A stretch of DNA of 64,000 bases from Paenibacillus sp. OK003 (GTDB lineage Bacteria > Bacillota > Bacilli > Paenibacillales > Paenibacillaceae), in assembly GCF_900109515.1 (NCBI RefSeq), contig NZ_FOBD01000013.1, forward strand, positions 124,001-188,000, given 5' to 3'. Below the pieces are notes generated by a model. It had not been told where the DNA came from. It was given only the letters and a program-made list of their open reading frames with translations, and ran no database searches. Positions 52,092-60,917 of this stretch are shown here, piece after piece (position 1 is the stretch's first letter; each line of letters opens with the position of its first letter). The position numbers were made by a program, and so were the translations under genes.

Positions 52092-52826
52092 ATGAATATT
52101 GAAATATGGTCCGACTTTATGTGTCCTTTCTGTTATATTGGCAAACGTCGTCTGGAGAATGTACTCGCACAATTCCCCCACCGCGATGAAGTGAAATTAC
52201 AGTTCAAAAGTTTTGAGCTCGATCCAAATGCTGAATTGAATAGTGGCAAAACCAACGCAGAATATCTGGCTGCCAAATACAATATGAGTGTGGAGCAGGC
52301 ACGCGGCATGAATGCCCAAATGAATGCCAATGCTCGTACGGCTGGACTGGAATACAACATTGATGAGATGATCCCTACCAACTCCTTCTCTACTCACCGT
52401 CTGACGCATTGGGCAGAAACACAAGGGAAAATGCTTGAGCTGAGCGAACGGCTATTTCAAGCGATCTTCATTGAAGGTAAACATGTCGGCAATTCCGATG
52501 TACTGATCGAGTTGGCTGAAGAAGTGGGTCTGGATCGCAATGCCGCAGCAGAAGTGTTGTCCAGCAATCAATTCGCAGACCAAGTGCGTGCCGACCAAGC
52601 CGAAGGCGAACAGTTAGGCATCCGGGGTGTGCCGTTCTTCGTATTTGATCGCAAGTTCGCTGTATCTGGCGCTCAACCGGATGAGGTGTTCCTTGACGCG
52701 ATCCAGAAAGCATGGGACGAGCGTTCCCCTTTCACCATGGTAGAGTCCAGCACCACTGACGCAGATGGCAGTGGAGTATGCACCGAAGACGGCTGCGAGG
52801 TTCCGCAACCGGATCAATCCAAATAA
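52092..52826 (+). CDS. DsbA-family oxidoreductase, FrnE-like
   Basis: A 244-residue cytosolic thioredoxin-fold protein with a helical insertion. The active site CPFC is at residues 11-14, and the cis-Pro region is RGVPFFVFD. It fits the FrnE/2-hydroxychromene-2-carboxylate isomerase-like group, implicated in polyketide isomerisation and oxidative stress. The tail has a second Cys pair in GVCTEDGCEVPQ, as in some FrnE disulfide isomerases. GGAGG lies 9 nt before the ATG. Confidence 0.88.
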   Translation: MNIEIWSDFMCPFCYIGKRRLENVLAQFPHRDEVKLQFKSFELDPNAELNSGKTNAEYLAAKYNMSVEQARGMNAQMNANARTAGLEYNIDEMIPTNSFSTHRLTHWAETQGKMLELSERLFQAIFIEGKHVGNSDVLIELAEEVGLDRNAAAEVLSSNQFADQVRADQAEGEQLGIRGVPFFVFDRKFAVSGAQPDEVFLDAIQKAWDERSPFTMVESSTTDADGSGVCTEDGCEVPQPDQSK

Positions 52827-52829
52827 CAC

Positions 52830-52877
52830 AAAAGCAGCAGGATCAAGGGTTATCCCCTGAACCTGCTGCTTTTTTTA
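52830..52877 (+). terminator. Terminator of the FrnE-like gene
   Basis: AAAGCAGCAGG pairs with CCTGCTGCTTT followed by TTTT; the loop holds a small GGG/CCC pair. Confidence 0.88.
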
Positions 52878-53034
52878 CACTTTTCCCTTTTAAATCCATC
52901 CACTTAAGATGAACTCATAATTTACACCTTTTGAATAAAAAAATTTGGAGACAACAGCGATCGAAAGAACGATCCGTATCCGGAACAACTCCACGCAGAT
53001 CATTAAACACTCATTTTGGAATTGAGCTACACGC

Positions 53035-53865
53035 TCAATCCCAAAACAGCTGATCCGGATGTGGTCCCGTCCGTTTATCCGAGTCCAGCGCATCAATCAG
53101 TTTCAGCTCATCGGGAGTCAGTTCAAAATCAAAGATGTCCGCATTCTCGCGAATTCGCTCCGGGGTTACCGACTTCGGAATCGTCACGATCTGATTCTGA
53201 ATATCCCAACGCAGAATAACCTGTGCTGGTGTTTTTCCGTATTTCTGTGCCAGACTTTTCAAAGCCGATTCCTTGTTCAGTTTACCTCTCATAATGGGGC
53301 TCCATGCCTCCAGTTGAATGCCCTGCTCCCCGCAGAAATCCTGCAGCTCCTGTTGAATCAGACCTGGATGCAGTTCCACCTGATTCACCGCAGGTACTGT
53401 TCCACCTTCATCTATGATATCGCGCAGATGGTGTATTTCAAAATTGCTTACACCAATAGCACGTACGCTTCCTTCGCTATATAGACGTTCGAAAGCTCTC
53501 CACGTCTCCTTATACTGGTCTCTGCCAGGCCAGTGAATTAAGTATAGATCAATGACATTCAATCCAAGCGCCTTCTGACTGGCCTCAAATGCTCTCAAGG
53601 TCGAATCAAAGCCCTGATCCTCATTCCACAGCTTGGTTGTCACAAACAGCTCATTACGGGCAATACCACTGCTCGCAATGGCTTGTCCCACTTCCTCTTC
53701 ATTTCCATAAACGGACGCCGTATCAATGCTCCGATATCCAACTTCCAATGCAGTCTCCACCGCTTGCTGTACTTCCTTGCCCTTTGCTTGATAAGTCCCA
53801 AATCCCAGCCATGGCATCGTCACGCCGTTGTTCAGAATCGTACAATCTGTAATATGTTTTGTCAT
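53035..53865 (-). CDS. Aldo/keto reductase
   Basis: A 276-residue TIM-barrel NADPH reductase of the YtbE/YvgN type. The catalytic tetrad is visible: Asp48, Tyr53 in DTASVYGNE, Lys77 in TTKLWN and His110 in LIHWPG; the cofactor signature IPKSVTPERI is near the end. Such enzymes reduce methylglyoxal and other aldehydes. AGGAGG precedes the ATG. Confidence 0.93.
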   Translation of the reverse strand: MTKHITDCTILNNGVTMPWLGFGTYQAKGKEVQQAVETALEVGYRSIDTASVYGNEEEVGQAIASSGIARNELFVTTKLWNEDQGFDSTLRAFEASQKALGLNVIDLYLIHWPGRDQYKETWRAFERLYSEGSVRAIGVSNFEIHHLRDIIDEGGTVPAVNQVELHPGLIQQELQDFCGEQGIQLEAWSPIMRGKLNKESALKSLAQKYGKTPAQVILRWDIQNQIVTIPKSVTPERIRENADIFDFELTPDELKLIDALDSDKRTGPHPDQLFWD

Positions 53866-53992
53866 TCTGTACCTCCTGTGTGAAATTTGCCTGCTCTTGG
53901 TCTATTAACCTTCTCACCAAATTTTAAGCGGCACTTTGCATACAGTTTGGCTGGATCCACTTCTTGGGGTCCTTCAAAGGAAACATAAATAA

Positions 53993-54022
53993 CCCGCAAA
54001 GCACTGCTGCTCTGCGGGTTTC
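53993..54022. other. Isolated hairpin between divergent genes
   Basis: AACCCGC and GCGGGTT flank a 16-nt loop with an AGCA/TGCT pair. It lies upstream of the aldo/keto reductase gene and of the lipoprotein gene, so it terminates neither; T-runs are weak. Confidence 0.4.
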
Positions 54023-54212
54023 TGGTGTGACAGGAACGCCTATAGATCAATGGTTGACATCGACCTTCCTTATTCTTCTTTTGTTGAAACAATAACGGAT
54101 TGCTTCAATGTTCCCCATGTAAGATTTAAAGATGAATATCAATGATGTGTATAACCTTTTCCGGTCTGACTGCGTTTATTGGATAAGTACCTTTACACAA
54201 GGAGGCGTGTGT

Positions 54213-54611
54213 TTGAAGAACTTTGGAATTGTTTTCATTCTGGTGCTTTTATTGGTGCTTACCAGTGGCTGTACACCTTCGACGTATGAAATAACGGGAT
54301 ATACAGGCTCCTCTATAAATAACGAGATTCCTGTTCCCGTGAATGCAAAGCAGTTGAGCGTAACGTCATATTCAGACCATCCAAACATTCAAACAGGCAT
54401 TAAATATGAATTGAAACATATCGGGGGAGAACAGGGATTATATGTACCCTCCGATTATTTTGAGAAGTTATCCGAAGCCGGATGGGTTGAAGTGGAAGAA
54501 GAGCGAATGGGGAATGTTCATTATTTGAAAAAAAGCGATACGATCATCGCCATTGAGATTCAAGAGGATACCTTTGAGATTTTTGAAATGATGCAGGGAT
54601 TCAATTTTTAA
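54213..54611 (+). CDS. Small lipoprotein of unknown function
   Basis: A 132-residue lipoprotein: hydrophobic signal NFGIVFILVLLLVL, lipobox LTSGC, then a small soluble domain (ITGYTGSSINNEIPVPVNAK, YELKHIGGEQGLYVP). No family recognised. The TTG at 54213 has AAGGAGG 7 nt upstream and gives a normal lipoprotein signal; the longer frame adds 27 unsuitable residues. Monocistronic with a terminator. Confidence 0.8.
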   Translation: MKNFGIVFILVLLLVLTSGCTPSTYEITGYTGSSINNEIPVPVNAKQLSVTSYSDHPNIQTGIKYELKHIGGEQGLYVPSDYFEKLSEAGWVEVEEERMGNVHYLKKSDTIIAIEIQEDTFEIFEMMQGFNF

Positions 54612-54638
54612 CCCTTTACTATTCCTATTCACAACTAA

Positions 54639-54665
54639 AAAAAGAGAGGCCGCAGCCTCTCTTTC
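54639..54665. terminator. Bidirectional terminator
   Basis: AAAGAGAGGC-CGCA-GCCTCTCTTT with flanking A and T runs, between the convergent lipoprotein and DUF1450 genes. Confidence 0.88.
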
Positions 54666-54703
54666 CTTCCGTGGACAAGTTTGCCCACTGCATATCCATA
54701 AAA

Positions 54704-54925
54704 TTACTTCACGAATTTCGCTACTTTTGCAAGCACTTCTTCTTCTGACGGAGCACTGATGTACCGACCGTTGATGAAAACAAAAGCACGCTTCGCGCAA
54801 GGACCGCAATACGATTTGCAACCAATTTTGATCTCCGTATCCGGAGCCATTTTCTCCAACTTGGCTACAATCGATTTTAGTCTGATATGATTACATTTTT
54901 CGCATACGCGGATATCGTTAGCCAT
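54704..54925 (-). CDS. DUF1450 (YuzB-like) thioredoxin-fold small protein
   Basis: A 73-residue protein with CEKC at residues 8-11 and GCKSYCGPC at 35-43, followed by FVFINGRYISAPSEEEV. This is the DUF1450/YuzB pattern, a ferredoxin-thioredoxin-like fold that may hold a 2Fe-2S cluster or act in thiol chemistry. AAGGGG precedes the ATG. It is 21 bp downstream of the HesB-like gene, so the two may share an iron-sulfur role. Confidence 0.8.
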   Translation of the reverse strand: MANDIRVCEKCNHIRLKSIVAKLEKMAPDTEIKIGCKSYCGPCAKRAFVFINGRYISAPSEEEVLAKVAKFVK

Positions 54926-54946
54926 GAGTTCCCCTTCTTCGCTCCC

Positions 54947-55249
54947 TTAGTGGTCGCCGTGGTTGCCTTGGGATGGGTTCGTAATAACGAAGCCTTCTTC
55001 AGGGAAGTAAAGGTAATCAATTTTGACGCCATCCAGCAAAGGCTGATCATTCTCAAGAATAACGTCGATCTCTTTATCGGTAGATACAACCGTATCATTT
55101 TCTTTTGGCGTATCGATATCGAGGCCGTAGTGGGCATGATCTCCATGTGCATGTGTGATCACAACGCGCAGCAATTTACCTTCGTTCTCAGGCTTGTCCA
55201 GTTCAAGTTTCAATACTTTCGCGGCATTACGTGTAATTTTGCAGTTCAT
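54947..55249 (-). CDS. HesB/IscA-like protein
   Basis: A 100-residue protein of the HesB/YneR side of the A-type carrier family: ITRNAAKVLKLELDKPE, DIDTPKENDTVVSTDKEI, IDYLYFPEEGFVITNP. The three cysteines of true A-type iron-sulfur carriers are not present in the usual places, and the end is GNHGDH, so cluster carriage is doubtful. ATG 55249 is used because AGGAG lies 9 nt upstream; the earlier ATG touches the ribosome site. Confidence 0.75.
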   Translation of the reverse strand: MNCKITRNAAKVLKLELDKPENEGKLLRVVITHAHGDHAHYGLDIDTPKENDTVVSTDKEIDVILENDQPLLDGVKIDYLYFPEEGFVITNPSQGNHGDH

Positions 55250-55393
55250 TTCATTCATCTCCTATATCGTAATTGCTGGTTCCAACAATTTTTCAGTATT
55301 TCTAAACTCCAGCATCTATTGTAAAGAAAATTACTGCGCTTCGCAATAACATTGATGCAAAATCGATGTTAAAACCACCCATTTTGTGTCGGA

Positions 55394-55651
55394 TTAACAC
55401 GACGCACCCGCTGTAAGCACCGGATATTTGCGCTCCGCACGACTCACAAACCAGTTCATCAGCAACAACGTAACCCCGATATCATCTATAGGCATAAACG
55501 GCATCACGTCAGGAAGCACCCAGTAGAGCAGCGCCGGGATGATGAACAGCAGCTTCTCACCCAAAGGGATCTGAGGAGCCCGCAACAGACGCGGCAGCCG
55601 TTTGAATACTTGTGTCCATCGTTTGAATGATAGCAGTCTTCTCCACTTCAT
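55394..55651 (-). CDS. DUF1232 (YkvA-like) small membrane protein
   Basis: An 85-residue protein with a basic N-terminus and a hydrophobic segment LLFIIPALLYWVLPDVMPFMPIDDIGVTLLL that carries the DUF1232 pattern (lPDxxP then IDDIG). Function unknown. GGAGG precedes the ATG at 55651; the longer frame has no ribosome site. Confidence 0.75.
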   Translation of the reverse strand: MKWRRLLSFKRWTQVFKRLPRLLRAPQIPLGEKLLFIIPALLYWVLPDVMPFMPIDDIGVTLLLMNWFVSRAERKYPVLTAGASC

Positions 55652-55770
55652 ATGAACCCCTCCGTATAATTCTTGCACTGAAATAAAACAGCACACGTTA
55701 TAGTCACTAATAGTTACACCCATCATTACCCGTTCCAGAGTGATCCGGAACGAATGATGCAATATGCAGA

Positions 55771-55806
55771 TTAAAAAAACGAACGCCGGTCACAGCGCCC
55801 GTTCCT
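55771..55806 (-). terminator. Terminator of the M14 endopeptidase gene
   Basis: On the minus strand GAACG with inner GGCGC pairs with GGCGTTC, followed by TTTTTTT. Confidence 0.7.
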
Positions 55807-55901
55807 GTTATACGAGTGGACAACCCGTAAGTTTCATGTTCTCCCATCCAATTTATGTGAAGTCAGGTTGGAACGATTCCCAATCTACCCTGTTCATGCT
55901 C

Positions 55902-57107
55902 TCAATCGGATAATAATTCAGCCAACAGCATGCCAACCTCTACGCAGATGTCATCGAACTGATCCATGGGCAGCGGGTTGACCCCAAGTCCCACTTCTAC
56001 CGTGAAGCCGGGCTTTCGAAACTTCTGAATGAACCAGTCTTTGTACCCTGCATCGCTTCCACCCAGCTTAACTGCCTTGTACCCTGAAGCTCTTGCCAGT
56101 CTGCGTGACAGCGGGGCACTCTCCCTTGGCTCCAAATCTCGGTAGTTCCAATAAATTTCCTGTCCCTGGCTGTGCAGCGAAACGACAGCATCGAAATGAT
56201 GCTGCTCGGTCCACTGTGCAAGTGCCCACGCCTCCGGTTCCGATAAGGGAGCGGTTCCTGCATAATCTCTGGGCCCTGGAGTCGTTATCCCTCTTCTAGC
56301 TGCTTCTTCCTCCCAATAAGCCGGGAATTGATCATTAAGGTCTATCCCCCTGATATTGGACTTCCAATGCGTAAAATGGGAGCGTCCGGCATTCCATGCC
56401 AGCAGTTCTTCTGCATGGGGATGATCATTGACCGCACCCTCTTGCACCAATTCAACTCCATCCGGGTTAACCATGGGCACCGCCCACAGCGTGGTTTCCC
56501 GCATCCAGCGTTCCGTCTGGAATTGATGCCATGGCGTATGTGTACTGTAGGCCTTCGCATATTCTTCAATGAACCGCATCAGAACCGCCGTTGTCAGCCA
56601 CTCATTTGCATGAACTGATGCGTTGACATGGATATGTCTGGGGCCTTGACCCAAACGCAGATAAGGCAAATCCTTGCCCATGACACTGCTGCCAATGGAG
56701 CCAATCTCGATAAATGGATACTTCTTTTCGAGCAAACCGATATCACGGCTCATTTCACGATAACCATACTCTCCCTGCAGCTTGACGATAGTTTTTCCAT
56801 TTGAATCCGGAATATGAATACATCGCCCGCACCAGTCCGGAATGTTCGCTATTTCTGGATTGGCCTCGCGCAATTCTTCTTCATTCAGTCCAAAACGTAA
56901 TGCAATCACAGCCACTTTCTCCCCAGGTTGCACTGCATACCTGCGCCCTGTTCCCGGCGTAATGCGCAGCATCTGTCCTGTCAGCAAATAGGGCTGAGAC
57001 GCTGCTTCCGGGTTGAGAGCAGCCAGTAACTCCTTGGTCATATGGTTCGCTGCCGCAATACGCGACAAGGTATCTCCCTGCTGAACAATAATCCATTGCA
57101 GCTCCAT
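55902..57107 (-). CDS. LysM-M14 gamma-D-glutamyl-meso-diaminopimelate peptidase
   Basis: A 401-residue protein with two N-terminal LysM domains (about 5-50 and 57-100) and an M14 zinc carboxypeptidase domain. Zinc ligands are His166 and Glu169 in SVHANEW and a later His in VVSLHSQG; the catalytic Glu is in FTVEVGLG. This is the layout of endopeptidase I of Bacillus sphaericus, which cleaves gamma-D-Glu-mDAP in peptidoglycan, usually in spore or germination contexts. There is no signal peptide, as in that enzyme. AAAGGAG precedes the ATG. Confidence 0.9.
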   Translation of the reverse strand: MELQWIIVQQGDTLSRIAAANHMTKELLAALNPEAASQPYLLTGQMLRITPGTGRRYAVQPGEKVAVIALRFGLNEEELREANPEIANIPDWCGRCIHIPDSNGKTIVKLQGEYGYREMSRDIGLLEKKYPFIEIGSIGSSVMGKDLPYLRLGQGPRHIHVNASVHANEWLTTAVLMRFIEEYAKAYSTHTPWHQFQTERWMRETTLWAVPMVNPDGVELVQEGAVNDHPHAEELLAWNAGRSHFTHWKSNIRGIDLNDQFPAYWEEEAARRGITTPGPRDYAGTAPLSEPEAWALAQWTEQHHFDAVVSLHSQGQEIYWNYRDLEPRESAPLSRRLARASGYKAVKLGGSDAGYKDWFIQKFRKPGFTVEVGLGVNPLPMDQFDDICVEVGMLLAELLSD

Positions 57108-57288
57108 GTCGATCTCCTTTCCCTTAGGAAATTGTGTAATCTCCCGTCCTTTTCTCGCCTGTGTCCTTACTGTATGTAATATGTATGCGGGTCTGGTTGT
57201 CCGTCATGTGACATGAATCGCGTCAATCCTTACAACATAAGAAAAACGTGTTTATAATCCGAAGCTCTTCTACTTTCTGATATGCTTA

Positions 57289-57335
57289 AAAAAATCCCGG
57301 AACACCAAGCGTTCCGGGATTCTTTTAAGCATTGA
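57289..57335. terminator. Terminator of racE
   Basis: AATCCCGGAAC pairs with GTTCCGGGATT; the minus strand continues TTTTTTT and the plus strand CTTTT. Confidence 0.85.
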
Positions 57336-57349
57336 AATCAAAAAAATAG

Positions 57350-58159
57350 TTATGGTAATTGGGTAACCTGCCACACAACTGGCGTTTTGGAGATCTGCTC
57401 TCCCAGCCATTGGCGGGTAATATTCTGGAACATGCGGGGGTCCCCTGTGCAAAAAAACTGATGGACCGGCGTCTCATCCCCACTGGCCAGCTTTCGTTTA
57501 TCATACAAAATCGTACTGATTTCCCTTGCCGTTTCATCTGCCGAACTAATCAGCTTCACTTCCTGCCCCATAACCTCCTGAATGGTATCCATGAGAAAAG
57601 GATAGTGCGTACAACCCAGAATAAGACAATCAATCGGCTGTTGTTTAATCTGGCCTAGAGATTGCTCCACCGTACTTGTCGTTTGCTCGGAACGGAATTC
57701 GCCTTGCTCCACCAGTGGCACCAGTGCTGGACAAGCCTGACTGACCACATCAATATAGGGAGACAACTGTTTGAGTGCAGACGTATATGCACCACTTCCA
57801 ATGGTCCCCACGGTGCCAATGACACCGATGCGTCCTGTGCGTGTCGCTGTGATGGCTGCTCGTGCTCCAGGATGAATGACACCAATGACGGGCACATTCA
57901 CCTTGGCTCGAATATAGTCGAGCGCTGCTGCCGTAGCCGTATTACAGGCGATAACGATAACCTTCGGATCGAACTGGATCAAGAAATCAACGATTTGTTC
58001 CGTGAATTGTTTAACTTGTTCGGACGAACGGGGTCCGTACGGTGTCCGGGCAGTATCTCCAAAATATATGATCTTTTCCCGTGGGAGCTGACGCATCACT
58101 TCCTTGGCGACGGTCAACCCCCCTACACCGGAGTCTAATATAGCGATTGCTTGCTGCAC
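57350..58159 (-). CDS. racE: Glutamate racemase
   Basis: A 269-residue racemase with both catalytic cysteines: Cys72 in ACNTATAA and Cys183 in LGCTHYPF; ILDSGVGGLTV and YFGDTARTPYG are also typical. It supplies D-glutamate for peptidoglycan. The GTG at 58159 gives the family start MQQAIAILDSG; the GTG at 58165 is closer to the ribosome site (AAGGAAG) but adds two residues. Confidence 0.95.
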   Translation of the reverse strand: MQQAIAILDSGVGGLTVAKEVMRQLPREKIIYFGDTARTPYGPRSSEQVKQFTEQIVDFLIQFDPKVIVIACNTATAAALDYIRAKVNVPVIGVIHPGARAAITATRTGRIGVIGTVGTIGSGAYTSALKQLSPYIDVVSQACPALVPLVEQGEFRSEQTTSTVEQSLGQIKQQPIDCLILGCTHYPFLMDTIQEVMGQEVKLISSADETAREISTILYDKRKLASGDETPVHQFFCTGDPRMFQNITRQWLGEQISKTPVVWQVTQLP

Positions 58160-58330
58160 GAACACACCGCTTCCTTCTTCATTGAATTGGTTCTGTTAAC
58201 ATATTGGTTCCCAGAGCTTTCTTCCTACCGTATGAATTTCCAGGCAAAAAGGTACCTACATCTTACCCGATTTCATCGCAGGGTTCAAACAAAATGCCAT
58301 ATCGTACAACTCCTGTACGACCACGCACAA

Positions 58331-58372
58331 CAAAGCAGGCTCCCCTCCAGATGGAGGAAAGCCTGCTTGCTT
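58331..58372 (-). terminator. Terminator of the YtxH gene
   Basis: AAGCAGGCT and AGCCTGCTT arms with an inner CTCC/GGAG hairpin; the minus strand continues TTGTTGT, a weak T-tract. Confidence 0.6.
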
Positions 58373-58384
58373 TCAAGCTTAGCT

Positions 58385-58771
58385 TTAGATGTTATCTTTG
58401 GAATCATCGGTAGGAAGCTTCGCGATGACTTCAATGCCTGACTCATTCCCTGCATCTGCATCCATGGAAGAATCGGAATCCGTAATGACTGCGGATACGC
58501 GCACTTCTTTACCTTCTCCGCAATTGCGCCAGGATTGGATATCCTGGATAACGACATCTGCCGTCTCTTTTACTTTGGATACGATCTGAGCGCTTTGTTC
58601 GCCTACCTTGCTAGCCAGTTCCTGACCCTTCTCACTGACCTGACGTGCACCTTCCGAAATATCTTGACGAAGTTCGCGTCCGGATTTTGGCGCCAGCAGC
58701 AAAGCTGTCACTGAACCTACAACCGAGCCGATTAATGCTCCCCACAACAAACTTTTGTTAGAATCCTTCAC
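58385..58771 (-). CDS. YtxH-domain protein
   Basis: A 128-residue protein: one membrane anchor (residues 8-28, LWGALIGSVVGSVTALLLAP), the KSGRELRQDI motif of YtxH proteins, a helical segment to about 75, then an acidic disordered tail. The family is general-stress related in Bacillus; its function is unknown. The GTG start has GGGAG 9 nt upstream. Confidence 0.85.
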   Translation of the reverse strand: MKDSNKSLLWGALIGSVVGSVTALLLAPKSGRELRQDISEGARQVSEKGQELASKVGEQSAQIVSKVKETADVVIQDIQSWRNCGEGKEVRVSAVITDSDSSMDADAGNESGIEVIAKLPTDDSKDNI

Positions 58772-58958
58772 GTCTCATCTCTCCCTTTACCTTAAATGAA
58801 GTACCGAATAACCAAGCAACGGCCTGTTGCTCGTCAATCCGGGCGAATGCCTACTCTGTTGATGCAGTATAAGCAGCAAGGGCTTGACCTGACACTCGGA
58901 TACCAAAAAAAATTCTGGATACCGTCTTTCGCACCTTCTGAGGCTATCGAGATATGTC

Positions 58959-59864
58959 TCAAGTCTGCCGCGCCGGCTCTAGCGGAGCAGCGGCATGTTC
59001 ATCACCCGGGTCCAGATCAATGACATATCGCCCGGGTGCAATCAAAGCCGCCTGATGCTCACAACGCCAGCGTCGTCCACCGGAAGATCCCAGCGTCTGT
59101 CCATCCTGCAGAACATCTCCCTGATCAAATATGTAATAGGCGGCACCCAGTAATGTCTGGGCTACCGTATCCGGATCAAGTCCAATGAAATGACACTGTA
59201 CATCAGGCACGCCAAGTGCCGACAACCCTACTGTGTCCATAACCAGCTGACGCTGTTCCTCCGTGCCCCCAGCCTGATACATGCGCACATTCATCGCAGC
59301 GTAGAGATGTTCCTCACGCTCCTGTGACAGCACATAGGCTTCTGGTTCAACCAATTTGTCACTGCCGTACCAGTATAACGCCTCACAAGGCAGCACTTCC
59401 ATGACAGCCTGAATCGTTTTTTGGAACAATTCGAGTCGCTGTTTGCGCGGCATGGCAGCAGTGAACATATCATGTAGCCGGATGGAATATCGGATCGTTT
59501 CCATAACTTGTCCTGCTTCTGGCCAATGCCAGGCTTGCTGCAATGCCCCTCCAAAGCGGGCACGATCTACAATTTCAGTAATGGAGAGCATACACGTCTG
59601 TGCTGGAATATTACCTTCCTGAAAAGAAACCTTATGGTCCAGATGGTAGAAAACCAGCATCTCAGGTTTATGCTCCTCATTGCCCTGCTTCACGTCAAGC
59701 CGGACTTGTCCGGTATGACGGCTTAGTGCATCCTGCAAACGCCCCTGATCGATAACGGGACGTTCCTGAAATAACAGCTCAATCATATATACCGGATGAA
59801 ATCCGGAAGGTATGTCATTCGTTTCATTATTCCCTTCTTGATCTTCTTTCCATTCGTTCTTCAT
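58959..59864 (-). CDS. DUF4261-like protein
   Basis: A 301-residue soluble protein (FHPVYMIELLFQERPVID, then AQTCMLSITEIV and ALYWYGSDKLVEPEAYVLS) that resembles DUF4261 proteins as I recall them; function unknown. ATG 59864 has GAGGGG upstream. It begins 11 bp after the YutE gene ends, so the two are in one operon. Confidence 0.6.
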   Translation of the reverse strand: MKNEWKEDQEGNNETNDIPSGFHPVYMIELLFQERPVIDQGRLQDALSRHTGQVRLDVKQGNEEHKPEMLVFYHLDHKVSFQEGNIPAQTCMLSITEIVDRARFGGALQQAWHWPEAGQVMETIRYSIRLHDMFTAAMPRKQRLELFQKTIQAVMEVLPCEALYWYGSDKLVEPEAYVLSQEREEHLYAAMNVRMYQAGGTEEQRQLVMDTVGLSALGVPDVQCHFIGLDPDTVAQTLLGAAYYIFDQGDVLQDGQTLGSSGGRRWRCEHQAALIAPGRYVIDLDPGDEHAAAPLEPARQT

Positions 59865-59875
59865 GCTGCTTCCCC

Positions 59876-60337
59876 TCATTCCTTGCTCTGTCCCTCGGCC
59901 TGTGCAATCTGGAAAGGTCCGAGTTCTTTTTCCACATAGGTATTGACCTGATGGGAAAAATGTTCAAGCACGCCCGGCAAATCACTGCTCAGCGGATGCA
60001 GTTCAGATCGCTCCCAGCAGTAATAGTCCTGAACGAGCGGCTTGCGCAACGATACGAGGCGACTAAGCACCTCATAGGTTGCATGATCAAAAACCTTCTC
60101 TTCGTGGTTAATTTCAATAATATCGTCATAGCTGCTCGCATCACGCATGATGAAGCCGTCAATGAGATAACTTCCCACATCCGTAACGATTTCAATCGCC
60201 AGATGAAGACAACGTTCCTGTACCAGACCCAGCATAAGACTGCCATCCCAAGCTTGGGACGCGCGGCGAAGACCTTCGGCCACCTCCGGTACGGCAGCAA
60301 GCCGGCGGGCAATCTGTTCCCTATTTACGTAATACAA
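59876..60337 (-). CDS. yutE: YutE-like DUF86 (HepT-family) protein
   Basis: A 153-residue helical protein of the DUF86/HepT group. CLHLAIEIVTDVGSYLIDGFIMRD and DDIIEIN are typical of Bacillus YutE. HepT toxins carry an R-x(4-6)-H-x-Y motif; here the place reads SLRKPLVQDYY, with Gln instead of His, and no MntA nucleotidyltransferase gene is adjacent, so it is probably not a toxin. The TTG at 60337 gives MYYVNREQIARRL, the family start, with GGGAAGTG 6 nt upstream. Confidence 0.8.
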   Translation of the reverse strand: MYYVNREQIARRLAAVPEVAEGLRRASQAWDGSLMLGLVQERCLHLAIEIVTDVGSYLIDGFIMRDASSYDDIIEINHEEKVFDHATYEVLSRLVSLRKPLVQDYYCWERSELHPLSSDLPGVLEHFSHQVNTYVEKELGPFQIAQAEGQSKE

Positions 60338-60361
60338 TATGTTCACTTCCCGTTCAGTGAA

Positions 60362-60472
60362 TTATCGGTTCCTTTTCCCTCTTCGCTTCAGCCAAAATAA
60401 CATCACAGGACAAGCGATCAGAAACACGACAAAAATATATAAAAATTCCATAACGTCTCTTAAATCGCTCAT
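60362..60472 (-). CDS. 36-residue single-span membrane peptide
   Basis: A short ORF: MSDLRDVMEF, a hydrophobic helix LYIFVVFLIACPVMLFWL, then a basic end KRRGKRNR. AAAGGGGA lies 6 nt before the ATG, and the yutE start follows 24 bp after the stop. Positive charges after the helix predict the C-terminus inside. Size, ribosome site and operon position argue for a real gene, but no family is known to me. Confidence 0.6.
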   Translation of the reverse strand: MSDLRDVMEFLYIFVVFLIACPVMLFWLKRRGKRNR

Positions 60473-60510
60473 GCAGAGTCCCCTTTATCCAAAGTAGAAT
60501 CAATGACAGA

Positions 60511-60798
60511 TTAAATTTCGTAGTCCACTGCAACCGACTGCTCTCTGACCTCGTTCATATACTTGATGACTTCCTGATGCAGCGGATGCACCTGATATGC
60601 CTGAAGATCTTCCAGTGATGCAAACTCTGCCGTAAGTGAGATGTCAAAAGATCTGTCTGAACGGAGCACGTCAATACCCACTTCAAGCGAAACCAGAACA
60701 TCAATTTTGCCTTGCAGATTACGGAGAACATTTGCAGCCGCTTCAATACTTCCAGGAGAACGATCTTTCATTTTAAACAGAACAATATGTCTAATCAT
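60511..60798 (-). CDS. Dabb-domain (stress-responsive A/B barrel) protein
   Basis: A 95-residue ferredoxin-like barrel: MIRHIVLFKMKDRS, GIDVLRSDRSFDISLTAEFAS, YQVHPLHQEVIKYM. This is the Dabb family; members act in diverse roles including polyketide cyclisation and stress. GAGGTG precedes the ATG. Function here unknown. Confidence 0.88.
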   Translation of the reverse strand: MIRHIVLFKMKDRSPGSIEAAANVLRNLQGKIDVLVSLEVGIDVLRSDRSFDISLTAEFASLEDLQAYQVHPLHQEVIKYMNEVREQSVAVDYEI

Positions 60799-60917
60799 CA
60801 GACAAGCACCTCATTTGAGTATAATAATTGGTATGAATGAATTTTCTTGTATCCAAAATATATCATAACGTCCTCTATTACGAAAGGATACTTGGAAACG
60901 TTCTCTTCAAAGACAAT

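Noticed and set aside
59876..60337. HepT/MntA-type toxin-antitoxin system
   Set aside because: The protein is HepT-like, but the catalytic His is replaced by Gln and no MNT nucleotidyltransferase is adjacent; it matches the housekeeping YutE better.
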